Source of the DNA: Stutzerimonas azotifigens DSM 17556
GTDB taxonomy: Bacteria > Pseudomonadota > Gammaproteobacteria > Pseudomonadales > Pseudomonadaceae
Length of the DNA stretch: 64,000 nt
NCBI RefSeq assembly: GCF_000425625.1
Contig: NZ_KE384409.1
Location: forward strand, 215,056-279,055
Direction of reading: 5' to 3'
A program made the position numbers and the translations under genes. A model generated the notes under the pieces. It made no database searches and was not told where the DNA came from. It worked only from the letters and a program-made list of their open reading frames with translations. Shown piece after piece: positions 17,131 through 25,802 of this stretch (position 1 is the stretch's first letter; each line of letters opens with the position of its first letter).

Positions 17131-18348
17131 ATGACGGACCAAGCACCCGCGCGCCTGTCCGCGCGCGCCATCCTGCTGATCGAACTGGCGCTGGCCATGG
17201 GTGGCTTCGCCATCGGCACCGGCGAATTCGCGATCATGGGGTTGATGCCCAACGTTGCCCAGGGGCTGGCCATCAGCGAGCCGCAGGTCGGCCACGTGAT
17301 CAGCACCTACGCGCTGGGCGTGGTGGTCGGCGCCCCGATCCTGGCGATCCTCGGCGCGCGCCTGTATCGCCGCCACCTGCTGCTGTGGCTGATGGGCTTC
17401 TTCGCCCTCGGCAACTTCGCCAGCGCGCTCGCCCCCGGCTACGCCTCGCTGATGCTCGCGCGCTTCGTCACCGGGCTGCCGCACGGCGCCTACTTCGGCG
17501 TGGCCATGCTGGTGGCCGCCTCCATGGTCGCCCCCGACCAGCGCGCCAAGGCGGTGTCCCGCGTGCTGGCCGGGCTGACGATAGCGATGCTGGTGGGCAA
17601 CCCGCTGGCCACCTGGCTCGGCCAGTGGCTGAGCTGGCGCTGGGCCTTCGGCCTGGTGGGTCTGATCGCCCTGCTGACAGTGGTGCTGGTGGCGCTGTTC
17701 CTGCCGCTCGACCGCAGCGAGGAGCGGCATGACCCGATGCACGAGGTGCGCGCCTTTAACCGCCCGCAGGTGTGGCTGGCGCTCTTGATCGGCTCGATCG
17801 GCTTCGCCGGGATGTTCTGCGTGTTCAGCTACCTGGCGCCGACCCTGCTGGACGTGACCGGCGTCGGCCCGCAGTGGATTCCGGTGGCGCTGGCGGCCTT
17901 CGGGCTGGGCGGCATCGTCGGCAACCTGGTCGGCGGCTGGCTGTTCGATCGCCTGCAGTTCCGCGCGGTGGCCTGGCTGCTGATGTGGAGCACCCTGGTG
18001 CTGCTGGTCTTCCCGCTCGCCACCGGCTCGCTGTGGACTATCCTGCCCTCGGTGTTTGCGGTGGGCACCATGGTGTCCCTGGCGCCGGCCCTGCAGACCC
18101 GGCTGATGGACGTCGCCACCGGCGCCCAGACGCTGGCCGCCGCCTCCAACCACTCGGCCTTCAACATCGCCAACGCGCTCGGCCCCTGGCTCGGCGGCCT
18201 GGCCATCAGCGCCGGCCTCGGCTGGACTTCCACCGGCTACATAGGCGCCGCCACCGCGGTATGCGGGCTGCTGGTGTTCGGCTGGTCGTGGCGGCTTGAA
18301 CGCCGCAGCGGCGCACAGGCAGGCGGCACGGCACCAGCGGGTGCCTGA
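17131..18348 (+). CDS. MFS transporter (DHA1, AraJ-like)
   Basis: This 405-residue protein is a twelve-helix drug:proton antiporter of the major facilitator superfamily. The N-terminal GTGEFAIMGLMPNVA segment (about 31-45) is characteristic of AraJ/YdhP-type exporters, and RFVTGLPHGAYFGVAML falls at the end of helix 4 into helix 5, where motif C-like glycines sit. It is predicted to export sugars, drugs or metabolites from the cytoplasm. A long repeat array follows its stop. The substrate is not determined. Confidence 0.9.
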   Translation: MTDQAPARLSARAILLIELALAMGGFAIGTGEFAIMGLMPNVAQGLAISEPQVGHVISTYALGVVVGAPILAILGARLYRRHLLLWLMGFFALGNFASALAPGYASLMLARFVTGLPHGAYFGVAMLVAASMVAPDQRAKAVSRVLAGLTIAMLVGNPLATWLGQWLSWRWAFGLVGLIALLTVVLVALFLPLDRSEERHDPMHEVRAFNRPQVWLALLIGSIGFAGMFCVFSYLAPTLLDVTGVGPQWIPVALAAFGLGGIVGNLVGGWLFDRLQFRAVAWLLMWSTLVLLVFPLATGSLWTILPSVFAVGTMVSLAPALQTRLMDVATGAQTLAAASNHSAFNIANALGPWLGGLAISAGLGWTSTGYIGAATAVCGLLVFGWSWRLERRSGAQAGGTAPAGA

Positions 18349-18355
18349 GGCAGAA

Positions 18356-19056
18356 CCGCTCCGGGGAGAGGGCTGGGGTGAGGAGCATGACGCACCCTCA
18401 TCCGGCTCTTCGAGCCACCTTCTCCCGCGGGGAGAAGGGAAAAGCCGGCGCGGCCGGAAAGCGCGGCACAATCCTCTGCAGGGCAGGCTCTGCCTGCGAC
18501 CAGAATCCGCACGGCGTAGCTATTTCCTGTGGGAGGCGCGCCCTCGCGGCGACAAGCTGCCCCCAAAGGCTCGCCCCGAGGCCGGGCCTCCCACACAACA
18601 CCCCCATTCGGCCCTGCGGGCCACCTTCTCCCGCGGGGAGAAGGGAAGAGCCGGCGCGGCCGGAAAGCGCGGCACAATCCCCGTAGGGGCAGGCTCTGCC
18701 TGCGACCAGAATCCGCACGGCATGGCTATTCCCTGTGGGAGGCGCGCCCTCGCGGCGACAAGCTGCCCCCAAAGGCTCGCCCCGAGGCCGGGCCTCCCAC
18801 ACAACACCCCCATTCGGCCCTGCGGGCCACCTTCTCCCGCGGGAAGAAGGGAAGAGCCGGCGCGGCCGGAAAGCGCGGCACAATCCCTGTAGGGGCAGAC
18901 CAGAATCCGCACGGCGTAGCTATTTCCTGTGGGAGGCGCGCCCTCGCGGCGACAAGCTGCCCCAAAGGCTCACCCGAGGTCGGACCTTCCACAACACCCT
19001 CATCCGGCCCTGCGGGCCACCTTCTCCCGAGGGGAGAAGGGAAAACACGGGTGCAA
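18356..19056. repeat. Tandem mosaic repeat array, about 206-bp unit
   Basis: A 206-bp composite unit occurs about three times (GGGAGGCGCG anchors at 18531, 18737 and 18931). The last copy is 194 bp because about 12 bp of the AGGCTCTGCCTGCG module are missing. Each unit joins three hairpin modules found elsewhere in the window: GTGGGAGGCGCGCC...GGGCCTCCCAC, a CTTCTCCCGCGGGGAGAAG hairpin, and GGCAGGCTCTGCCTGCGACC. Several open frames run through it on both strands, but they only reflect the repeat and GC content. Confidence 0.88.
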
Positions 19057-19084
19057 CGCACGATACCCGCGCACACCCTGCCCC

Positions 19085-20077
19085 CTACAACTCGTTCGGG
19101 CACTCGCGACCGTCGCGGATGCACGCCAGGTTGGCCAGGGTCACCGAGCTGATCTCACGCAACGCCTCGGTGGTGAAGAAGCCCTGGTGCCCGGTCACCA
19201 GCACGTTGGGAAAGGTCAGCAAACGCTGGAAGACGTCGTCGTCGATGATGTCGCCGGAACGGTCGTGGAAGAACAGCTGCGCCTCCTGCTCGTAGACGTC
19301 GATCGCCAGTGCGCCCAGGTGGCGACGCTTGAGCGCGTGGATCACCGCGCCGGTGTCGATCAGCGCACCGCGCGAGGTGTTCACCAGCATCGCACCGGGC
19401 TTCATCAGCCGCAGGCTTTCGGCGTCGATCAGGTGGCGGGTCCGATCGTTGAGCGGCGCGTGCAGCGAGACGATGTCCGACTCGGCGAGCAGCGCCGGCA
19501 ACTCGACCCGCTCGCCGAGCGCGTCGAACTCCCCGACCGGCGCCGGATCGTAGCCGAGCACGCGGCAGCCGAAGCCCTTGAGGATGCGCGCGGTGGCCAG
19601 GCCGATCTGCCCGAGCCCCACCAGGCCGGCGGTCTTGCCGTGCAGGGTCATGCCCAGCAACCCCTCGAGCATGAAGTTGCCTTCCCGGACGCGGTTGAAG
19701 GCCCGGTGCGTGCGCCGGTTGAGGGTCAGGATCAGCGCCAGCGTGTGCTCGGCGACCGCTTCCGGCGAGTAGGCCGGCACCCGTGCGACGCGAATGCCCA
19801 GCCGGCGCGCGGCGTCCAGGTCGACGTTGTTGAACCCGGCGCAACGCAGCAGCACGGCGCGCACGCCATAGCCCGCCAGCGCCTCGAGAACGTGCGCCTC
19901 GAGATGATCGTTGACGAACACGCAGACCGCATCGGTCCCCTGCGCCAGCGCCACGGTGTCGGCCGAGAGCGCCGCCTCCTGGTAATGCAGGCCGAAGCCT
20001 CGCTCGCCGAGCGCCAGGTTGGCTTCGTTGAGAAAGCGGCGGTCATAGCGCTGGGTGCTGAAAACGGTCATCTGCAT
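19085..20077 (-). CDS. ldhA: D-lactate dehydrogenase (2-hydroxyacid dehydrogenase)
   Basis: This 330-residue NAD-dependent D-2-hydroxyacid dehydrogenase is very like fermentative LdhA, which reduces pyruvate to D-lactate in the cytoplasm. The Rossmann motif GLVGLGQIG lies near 150, and the catalytic residues appear in NTSRGALID (Arg), DVYEQEA (Glu) and TGHQGFFT (His). The C-terminal TLANLACIRDG block is typical of LdhA. In Pseudomonas it supports anaerobic survival, which suits the formate dehydrogenase genes nearby, although no clear Anr box was found upstream. Start choice between Met1 and Met3 is open. Confidence 0.9.
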   Translation of the reverse strand: MQMTVFSTQRYDRRFLNEANLALGERGFGLHYQEAALSADTVALAQGTDAVCVFVNDHLEAHVLEALAGYGVRAVLLRCAGFNNVDLDAARRLGIRVARVPAYSPEAVAEHTLALILTLNRRTHRAFNRVREGNFMLEGLLGMTLHGKTAGLVGLGQIGLATARILKGFGCRVLGYDPAPVGEFDALGERVELPALLAESDIVSLHAPLNDRTRHLIDAESLRLMKPGAMLVNTSRGALIDTGAVIHALKRRHLGALAIDVYEQEAQLFFHDRSGDIIDDDVFQRLLTFPNVLVTGHQGFFTTEALREISSVTLANLACIRDGRECPNEL

Positions 20078-20243
20078 GGCGATACCTTTTGAGCGGGCCT
20101 TTGGAGATCAGTCTAGCCACCCGTGCACATGACGCGGCCGCCCCGCCACTGTCATCCAACCGTCATCAGGCTGTTACACAAGCCTGCTAACGTAGCGCGG
20201 CCACGCGAAACGCAGCCGGCGGGCCGGATAATGGAGGAAGGGC

Positions 20244-21005
20244 ATGAAACGGGTGGTGTTCACCAACAAGGGCGGGGTCGGCAAGACCAGCATCGCCTGC
20301 AACCTTGCGGCGATCAGCGCCGCCGAAGGCTATCGCACCCTGCTGGTCGACCTCGACGCCCAGGCCAACGCCACCCAGTACCTGACCGGCTGCGGCCCGG
20401 ATGACACGCCCAGCGGCATCGCCGACTTCTTTCGCCAGACCCTGTTTCCCGGCAGCGGCAAGGCCCAGGCCAACGTCCACCCTACCCCCTTCGACAATTT
20501 CTTTCTGATCGCCGGCTCGCCGGAACTTGCCGAGCTGCAGCCCAAGCTGGAAGCCAAGTTCAAGATCCGCAAGCTGGCCAAGCTGCTCGACCGGCTGGCC
20601 GCCGACTACGACCGCATCTACCTCGACACCCCGCCCGGTTTCGGCTTCTACAGCCTGTCCGCGCTGCTGGCGGCCGACCGCTGCCTGGTGCCGTTCGACT
20701 GCGACAGCTTCTCGCTGACGGCGATCGATCGCCTGCTCGCCGAACTGGAGGACATCGCCGACGACCACGACGGCGCGGCGAAGATCGAGGGCGTGGTGGT
20801 CAACCAGTTCCCGGCGCGGGGCGCGCTGCCGGAGGCATTGATCGCCGAGCTCGAGCAACGCGGGATTCCGGTGTTCGACGAGCGCCTGATGAGCTCGGTG
20901 AAGATGAAGGAATCCCATCATGCCTGTCGCCCGCTGATCCACCTGGACCCCAATCACAAGCTCACCCGGCAATTCGTCGCGCTGTTCCACGCCCTCGAAG
21001 ACTGA
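20244..21005 (+). CDS. Orphan ParA-family ATPase
   Basis: This 253-residue protein is a ParA/Soj-type deviant Walker ATPase: NKGGVGKTS at residues 8-16, LLVDLDAQANAT near 35 and a switch region YLDTPPGFGFYS near 130. ParA ATPases position DNA, chemoreceptors or other large complexes on the nucleoid. No parB or parS-like gene adjoins it and there is no plasmid replication gene, so it is a chromosomal orphan. The next gene encodes a CHAD protein 43 bp downstream, and the two are probably cotranscribed. Its cargo is unknown. Confidence 0.85.
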   Translation: MKRVVFTNKGGVGKTSIACNLAAISAAEGYRTLLVDLDAQANATQYLTGCGPDDTPSGIADFFRQTLFPGSGKAQANVHPTPFDNFFLIAGSPELAELQPKLEAKFKIRKLAKLLDRLAADYDRIYLDTPPGFGFYSLSALLAADRCLVPFDCDSFSLTAIDRLLAELEDIADDHDGAAKIEGVVVNQFPARGALPEALIAELEQRGIPVFDERLMSSVKMKESHHACRPLIHLDPNHKLTRQFVALFHALED

Positions 21006-21048
21006 ACGAGGGCGCCGGTCCGATTCGTATCGCGCCAAAGGAGATCGC

Positions 21049-21948
21049 ATGTCGTACCGCCTCAAACCCCGCCAGCCCGCGAGCCAGGAGGTGCAGCGCG
21101 TCGCCCTGCAGCGCCTGGCCAAGACCCGCGAAGCGCTGTCCCTGCCTGAATCCCGACACGCCGAAGCCGTGCACCAGGCGCGCAAGCGCTTCAAGGAGCT
21201 GCGCGCCCTGCTGCGGCTGGTCCGCGACCCGCTGGGCAAGCGCTTCGCCCCGCAGAACCGGCGCCTGCGCGATGCCGGCCGGGCGCTTGCCGACCTGCGT
21301 GACGTCATCGCCCTGGTGGAAGGCTGGGACGCGCTCGCCGCCAGCGATCCGGAACGCTTCGGCACGCCCGGGCTGAAGGCCGTTCGCGACCGCCTCGCCG
21401 CGCGCCAGCCAGCCGATGACGAGGCCGGCGGCAGCGGCGAGGCCATTGAGCGGGTCCTGGCGGAGGTGGCCGAAGCCGGGCGCGAGGTGGCGGCCTGGGC
21501 CCTGCGGCGCGATGGCTTCGGGCTCTACGCCGCCGGCGTCGAGCGCAGCTACCGCCAGGGCCGCAAGGCGCTCGCCGTCGTGCGGCGCGACCCGAGCGAC
21601 GAGCACCTTCACGAGTGGCGCAAGCGGGTGAAGGACCAGTGGTACCAGACGCGCCTGCTGCAGGCTGCCTGGCCGCGGCTGTTCAAGGCACGCATCGGGA
21701 TGCTCGAACAGCTGTCCGACTGGCTGGGGGACGATCATGACCTGGCCATGCTCCAGGCGCTGATGCGCGACGAGCCGGAGCTGTTCGGCGACGAGGATAC
21801 CCGCGGCGGACTCGCCCCCCTGATCGCCGAACGGCGGCAGCACCTGCAAGGTCGGGCGTTGCGCCTCGGCCGGCGGCTCTACGCGGAATCGCCCGGCGCC
21901 CTGCGCGAGCGCTGGCAACGCTACTGGAAGCTGGCCCGCACGGCCTGA
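21049..21948 (+). CDS. CHAD domain protein
   Basis: This 299-residue, arginine- and histidine-rich helical protein is built almost wholly of one CHAD domain. Conserved basic helices are visible as HQARKRFKELRALLRLVR near 43 and HEWRKRVKDQWYQTRLL near 187. CHAD domains bind polyphosphate and localise to polyphosphate granules. AAAGGAG lies just before the ATG at 21049. It follows an orphan ParA ATPase. It has no CYTH partner domain, so binding rather than hydrolysis is expected. Confidence 0.88.
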   Translation: MSYRLKPRQPASQEVQRVALQRLAKTREALSLPESRHAEAVHQARKRFKELRALLRLVRDPLGKRFAPQNRRLRDAGRALADLRDVIALVEGWDALAASDPERFGTPGLKAVRDRLAARQPADDEAGGSGEAIERVLAEVAEAGREVAAWALRRDGFGLYAAGVERSYRQGRKALAVVRRDPSDEHLHEWRKRVKDQWYQTRLLQAAWPRLFKARIGMLEQLSDWLGDDHDLAMLQALMRDEPELFGDEDTRGGLAPLIAERRQHLQGRALRLGRRLYAESPGALRERWQRYWKLARTA

Positions 21949-21969
21949 CCGCCGGGCCGGCCCGCGCGG

Positions 21970-23082
21970 CTACTCGCCGATCGCCTGCGGCAGCTGCACC
22001 TCGACCACCACCCGGTCGTCCTCGTTGTGGAACAGCAGGCGCCCGCCGAAGCTCTCGCTCAGCGCCTTGACGATCGGCAGGCCGAGGCCCCAGCCCTTGG
22101 TCTCGCTGCGGGTGGAGATGAAATAGGGCGTGGCGAGGTTGGTCAGGACCTCGTCGGGCAGCTGGCCGACGTTGCTCACCCGCACGCTGACGGTGTCGCC
22201 CAGCGAGCGCTGGGTGACTTCGATCGGCTGGCCCGGTGCGCCGTGCTTTGCGGCGTTGCCCACCAGGTTGTCGAGAATCCGCAGGAAGCTGGAGCGGTCC
22301 CAGAACACCTGGCGGTCCTGGTCCTCGGCATCGAGGTGGATGGGGTTGGCGACCTGGTAGCGCAGGTTCTCCAGCCCCTCGTCGATGAGCCGGCGTAGCG
22401 ACAGCGACTCACCGTGCAGACGGATGCCGCCGCCGAGGTTCATGTGCGAGATGTCGAGCACGTTGCTGATCATCTCGTTGATGCGGTGCAGGTTGTCCTC
22501 CAGCACCTTGAACAGTTCCTCTGTGCGTCGCGCCGGATTCTTGCGCATCAGACTGGCGACCATCATCGCCGACGACAGCGGCGAGCGCAGGTCGTGGTTC
22601 AGCGAGCGCATGAAGCGCTCGAGCATGATCTTCTCGGTACGCAGGCTCTCGCTTTCGGCCAGCGCCTCGTTGCGCTGCTGCTCGATGCTCTGCATGCGGT
22701 TGGTGGCGTTCAGCAGCAGGGCGATGGTAGCCAGCACTTCGTCCGGGTTGATCGGGTGCGTGAGATAGGCCTGCGCGCCCTGGTTCAGCCCGGCGGCCTT
22801 GTCCTTGCCGGACATGAAGGTCGCCGAGATGTTGATCACCGCCGGCAGGCGCTCCTCGCCGAGCCGGTTCTTCATCGCCTGGACCAGTTCGAAGCCGCTC
22901 ATGTCCGGCAGGTTGATGTCGACGATGACCAGGTCGATGGTGCCGTCGATCAGGTCCAGCCCCGCCGCGCCGTTGCCGGCCTCGAGGATGTCATAGGAGG
23001 TGTCGGTTTCGAGGATCTTGCGCAACACGTAGCGATTGGCCGCGGTGTCGTCGATGATCACGATGCGTCGTCTAGCGTTCAT
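21970..23082 (-). CDS. Response-regulator/histidine-kinase hybrid, end of Rsb operon
   Basis: This 370-residue cytoplasmic protein has an N-terminal receiver domain (about 6-120, phosphoacceptor Asp55 in IVDINLPDMSG), a short coiled-coil linker, a HisKA domain (His163 in LNHDLRSPLSS) and a C-terminal ATPase domain with GWGLGLPIVKAL. It has no membrane segment. Receiver-first kinases usually take a phosphoryl signal and re-transmit it. I place the start at ATG 23082, since GGAGG is 7 bases upstream; an ATG two codons earlier (23088) is too close to it. The gene overlaps the previous kinase gene and closes the Rsb operon, so it is the likely output or feedback element. No DNA-binding domain is present. 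Confidence 0.85.
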   Translation of the reverse strand: MNARRRIVIIDDTAANRYVLRKILETDTSYDILEAGNGAAGLDLIDGTIDLVIVDINLPDMSGFELVQAMKNRLGEERLPAVINISATFMSGKDKAAGLNQGAQAYLTHPINPDEVLATIALLLNATNRMQSIEQQRNEALAESESLRTEKIMLERFMRSLNHDLRSPLSSAMMVASLMRKNPARRTEELFKVLEDNLHRINEMISNVLDISHMNLGGGIRLHGESLSLRRLIDEGLENLRYQVANPIHLDAEDQDRQVFWDRSSFLRILDNLVGNAAKHGAPGQPIEVTQRSLGDTVSVRVSNVGQLPDEVLTNLATPYFISTRSETKGWGLGLPIVKALSESFGGRLLFHNEDDRVVVEVQLPQAIGE

Positions 23083-24826
23083 GCGCATGCCTCCGTGACA
23101 GATTATCCATGCTGCGCAACAACGCCTCGTCGTAGTCCGGCTGCGGCTTGCTCAGGATCGCGTGGCACAGCGGTGCCAGCCGTGCACGTTCGGCTTCGCT
23201 CAGGGTCTTGGACGTGTTGACGATCACCCGCCGGCGCATCCCCTCGTCCATGCTGGCGAGCAGGTCCTCGCCGGAGATGTCCGGCAGGTCCAGGTCGAGC
23301 AGGATGATGTCCGGCCGCACGCCCTGCAGCTTGTCGATGCTGGAGCGGGAGTCTTCCGCCTCGATGATGACCGGATCGTAGGGTTCGAGCAGGCGGCTGA
23401 CGACGTAGCGGTCGGCCTCGTTGTCGTCGATCACCAGCACGGTGGTGCCGCTGAGCGACAGCTCCACCTCGCCCTGCTCGTAGCTGATCGGCAAGGTCAG
23501 GTAGAAGCGGCTGCCCTGGCCCAGCGTGCTGGTCAGCGACAGCCTCCCGCGCAGCAGGGTGGCCAGCTTGCGCGCCAGCGGCAGGCCCAGCCCGGTCCCC
23601 TCGATGTGGGTCAGGCCCGGCGAGCGGATGCGGCAGAACTCCTCGAACACCCGCGCCTGGTCCTGCTCGGCGATGCCCACCCCGGAATCCTCGACGACGA
23701 ACTCCAGGTGGTCGGCGTCCGGCTGGAACACGCGCACCTCGACATGCCCCTTTGGCGTGTACTTGAAGGCATTGCTGATGAGGTTGCGCAGGATCTGGAA
23801 CAGCCGGTTGCCGTCGGTGTTCAGGGTGACGTCCTGCACCGGCGGATGCACCCGGCAGGTCACCTGCGGATAGCGCGGTGCCAGACTGGCGCTGAACTGC
23901 TGCAGCTGCTGCATGAAGCCGCCAAGATTGAACCTTGCAGGCATGACGTCCATGCGCCCGGACTGGGCCTCGGCCAGGTCGAGCAGTTCGTTGACCAGCT
24001 GCGACAGTTCCGTGGCCGCGTCGCTGATGAAGCGGACCTGCTTGAGCTGCTCGGAATTGAGCGCACCATCGACCCCGCTGAGCAGCATCTTGGAGATGTT
24101 CTCGATGATGTTGATCGGCGTGCGGAATTCATGGGTCATGTTGGAGAAGAAGCGGCTTTTCGACTCGCTCGCTTCCTGGAGCTCCTGCGCGGTCTTCTCC
24201 AGCTCCGAATAGAGGGCCACCACGCCCTTGTTGGTGTTCTCCAGTTCGAGGTTGGTCGCCTCCAGCTCCTGCTGCTTGGCCAGCAGTTCGGCGGTGGTGA
24301 TGACCAGCTCCTCGCCCTGGACCTGGATTTCCTCGAAGGGGTCGACCGCGCCTTCGCGGCGCAGCTCGTCCTGGAAGGCCTGGATGCTGGCGCGACTCGG
24401 CAGTGGGCGCGAGGGTAGCACCCGCTTGCGCGCGCGGATCAGCGTCCCCTGGGGCGAGCTTTCGATCTCGAACTCGTCCATCAGCCGCTGGGCGCCACGC
24501 AGCCCGATGCCCATGCCGGTGCTGGAGACGTAGCTGCCGTCGAGGATGCGGTCCAGATTGGCGATGCCCGGCCCCTTGTCGCGCGCCTCGAAACCGAGCG
24601 CGCTGAGCAGGCCGCGGCCGTCGCTCAGCAGATAGAAATGGAAGACGCCCTGCCCCGCGTACTGATAGATATTGCGCGCCAGCTCCGACACCGAGGTGGC
24701 CACCCGGATCTGCTCGAGCGGGCTCATGCCCAGCCAGCTCGCCGCCCGCTTGGCGCATTGCCGGCAGGCCACCACATCGACCTCCTCGCGAATGCTCACG
24801 GTGGTCAGCAACTGTCGCTCACTCAC
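23072..24826 (-). CDS. Hybrid histidine kinase with N-terminal RsbT-like domain
   Basis: This 584-residue cytoplasmic protein joins four parts. Residues 10-133 are a GHKL ATPase of the RsbT/anti-sigma type (N-box ELARN 49-53, DKGPG 83-87, GMGIGLRG 104-111). A coiled coil spans about 175-225. A kinase core follows, with His232 in MTHEFRTPIN and an ATPase domain carrying EDSGVGI and GTGLGLPLA. A C-terminal receiver has Asp511 in LLDLDLPDISG. The first domain could bind the RsbR-RsbS complex as RsbT does and so connect it to phosphorelay signalling; that link is inferred. Start is GTG 24826, overlapping the phosphatase gene by 8 bp, and its stop overlaps the next kinase gene. Confidence 0.88.
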   Translation of the reverse strand: MSERQLLTTVSIREEVDVVACRQCAKRAASWLGMSPLEQIRVATSVSELARNIYQYAGQGVFHFYLLSDGRGLLSALGFEARDKGPGIANLDRILDGSYVSSTGMGIGLRGAQRLMDEFEIESSPQGTLIRARKRVLPSRPLPSRASIQAFQDELRREGAVDPFEEIQVQGEELVITTAELLAKQQELEATNLELENTNKGVVALYSELEKTAQELQEASESKSRFFSNMTHEFRTPINIIENISKMLLSGVDGALNSEQLKQVRFISDAATELSQLVNELLDLAEAQSGRMDVMPARFNLGGFMQQLQQFSASLAPRYPQVTCRVHPPVQDVTLNTDGNRLFQILRNLISNAFKYTPKGHVEVRVFQPDADHLEFVVEDSGVGIAEQDQARVFEEFCRIRSPGLTHIEGTGLGLPLARKLATLLRGRLSLTSTLGQGSRFYLTLPISYEQGEVELSLSGTTVLVIDDNEADRYVVSRLLEPYDPVIIEAEDSRSSIDKLQGVRPDIILLDLDLPDISGEDLLASMDEGMRRRVIVNTSKTLSEAERARLAPLCHAILSKPQPDYDEALLRSMDNLSRRHAHER

Positions 24827-25802
24827 TTTTCACCACCACCACCGTGGCATCGTCGTTGCCACGCCTGAATTCGCGATGGATCAACCCGGCGATGATCGTC
24901 GGGTGCCTGGCCAGGATTCCTGGGTACTTGTCCAGCGACCACTTGCTGCCGATGCCGTCGGAAGCCATCACCAGCACGGTCGCCGAGTCCCAAGGATAGT
25001 TGAAGGTCTGGATGCGACCGACCTTGTAGCCCACCGTACCGTTGGCCGAGACCATGCTCCGCGAACGGTCGGCCAGCAGCGTGCCGGCGATATTGCCGAC
25101 GCCGCAGAACAGCACCTGCCCCCGGTCGGCCTGGATCTCGGCGAAGGCCATTGCGCCGCCGCGGGTGCTCGACAGCACCCGGTGGGTGCGCTGCATCAGT
25201 TCCGGCAGTGGCACCGCCGGGTCGTGATCGAGAAACAGCTCGTACGCCCGGCTGCTGGCCGCGTGCGCGGCGTGCCCGTGGCCGAGGCCGTCGCAGACCA
25301 TCACCCGCGAGCCCTTGACTGCCCAGCCGTCGCCGCAGACCTCCTCGGCCGGGTGCGGCGTGGAAACCGCGCCCGAGATCAGCGGCTCGGGCACCTGCGC
25401 TCCCAGCGCCAGACGGGCACGTACCAGCGTCCCGCCGCCCGGCTGCGAGTAGATGTCGAAGCCGTCGGACATGCGCCGGATCGCGCCCAGGCCGGCGCCC
25501 ATGGTGCCGGCCGTCGAATAGTTGTCGGCCAGGCAGCGGGCGACGTCCGTCATGCCCGGGCCCCGATCGACGGCGAGCAGTTCGATTCCCTGCTCGTCGG
25601 CACTGAACAGCAGCGTGCCCTGCCCCGCGTGGTTGACGAGGTTGCGCGCCAGTTCCTGGACCACCACGGTCAGCCGCCCGAACCACTGCTCGTCGCCAGC
25701 GAGCGCGGACGCGGCGCGCACCACCGCGCGCCGCGCCGCATCCACGTGGATCGGCTCGCTGATCTCGATGCTCTGCCGGCAGGGACTCGCCTTCAGCGCC
25801 AT
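24819..25802 (-). CDS. RsbT-like ATPase fused to SpoIIE/RsbX phosphatase
   Basis: This 327-residue protein has two domains. The N terminus (about 15-130) is a second RsbT-like GHKL ATPase with ELARN at 50-54, DRGPG at 79-83 and GAGLGAIRR. The C terminus (about 140-327) is a PP2C/SpoIIE phosphatase whose metal-binding aspartates are present as Asp158 (CGDGW), Asp171 (VCDGLGHG), Asp282 (ASDGIG) and the DD of NDDATVVV. By analogy with RsbX it should dephosphorylate the RsbS and RsbR homologues and reset the switch. The ATG at 25802 has a GGAG 8 bases upstream and is preferred over GTG 25808. It overlaps both neighbouring genes in the operon. Confidence 0.85.
   Translation of the reverse strand: MALKASPCRQSIEISEPIHVDAARRAVVRAASALAGDEQWFGRLTVVVQELARNLVNHAGQGTLLFSADEQGIELLAVDRGPGMTDVARCLADNYSTAGTMGAGLGAIRRMSDGFDIYSQPGGGTLVRARLALGAQVPEPLISGAVSTPHPAEEVCGDGWAVKGSRVMVCDGLGHGHAAHAASSRAYELFLDHDPAVPLPELMQRTHRVLSSTRGGAMAFAEIQADRGQVLFCGVGNIAGTLLADRSRSMVSANGTVGYKVGRIQTFNYPWDSATVLVMASDGIGSKWSLDKYPGILARHPTIIAGLIHREFRRGNDDATVVVVKSE

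Noticed and set aside
15946-18471. 841-codon frame containing the hydrolase
   Set aside because: The upstream two-thirds are antisense to the MFS gene and very low complexity; the protein begins at 16908.
18356-19056. CRISPR array
   Set aside because: Units are about 206 bp composite hairpins without short identical repeats separated by unique spacers, and no cas genes are nearby.
20244-21005. Plasmid partition locus
   Set aside because: There is no parB, parS cluster or replication gene, and the surroundings are chromosomal housekeeping genes.
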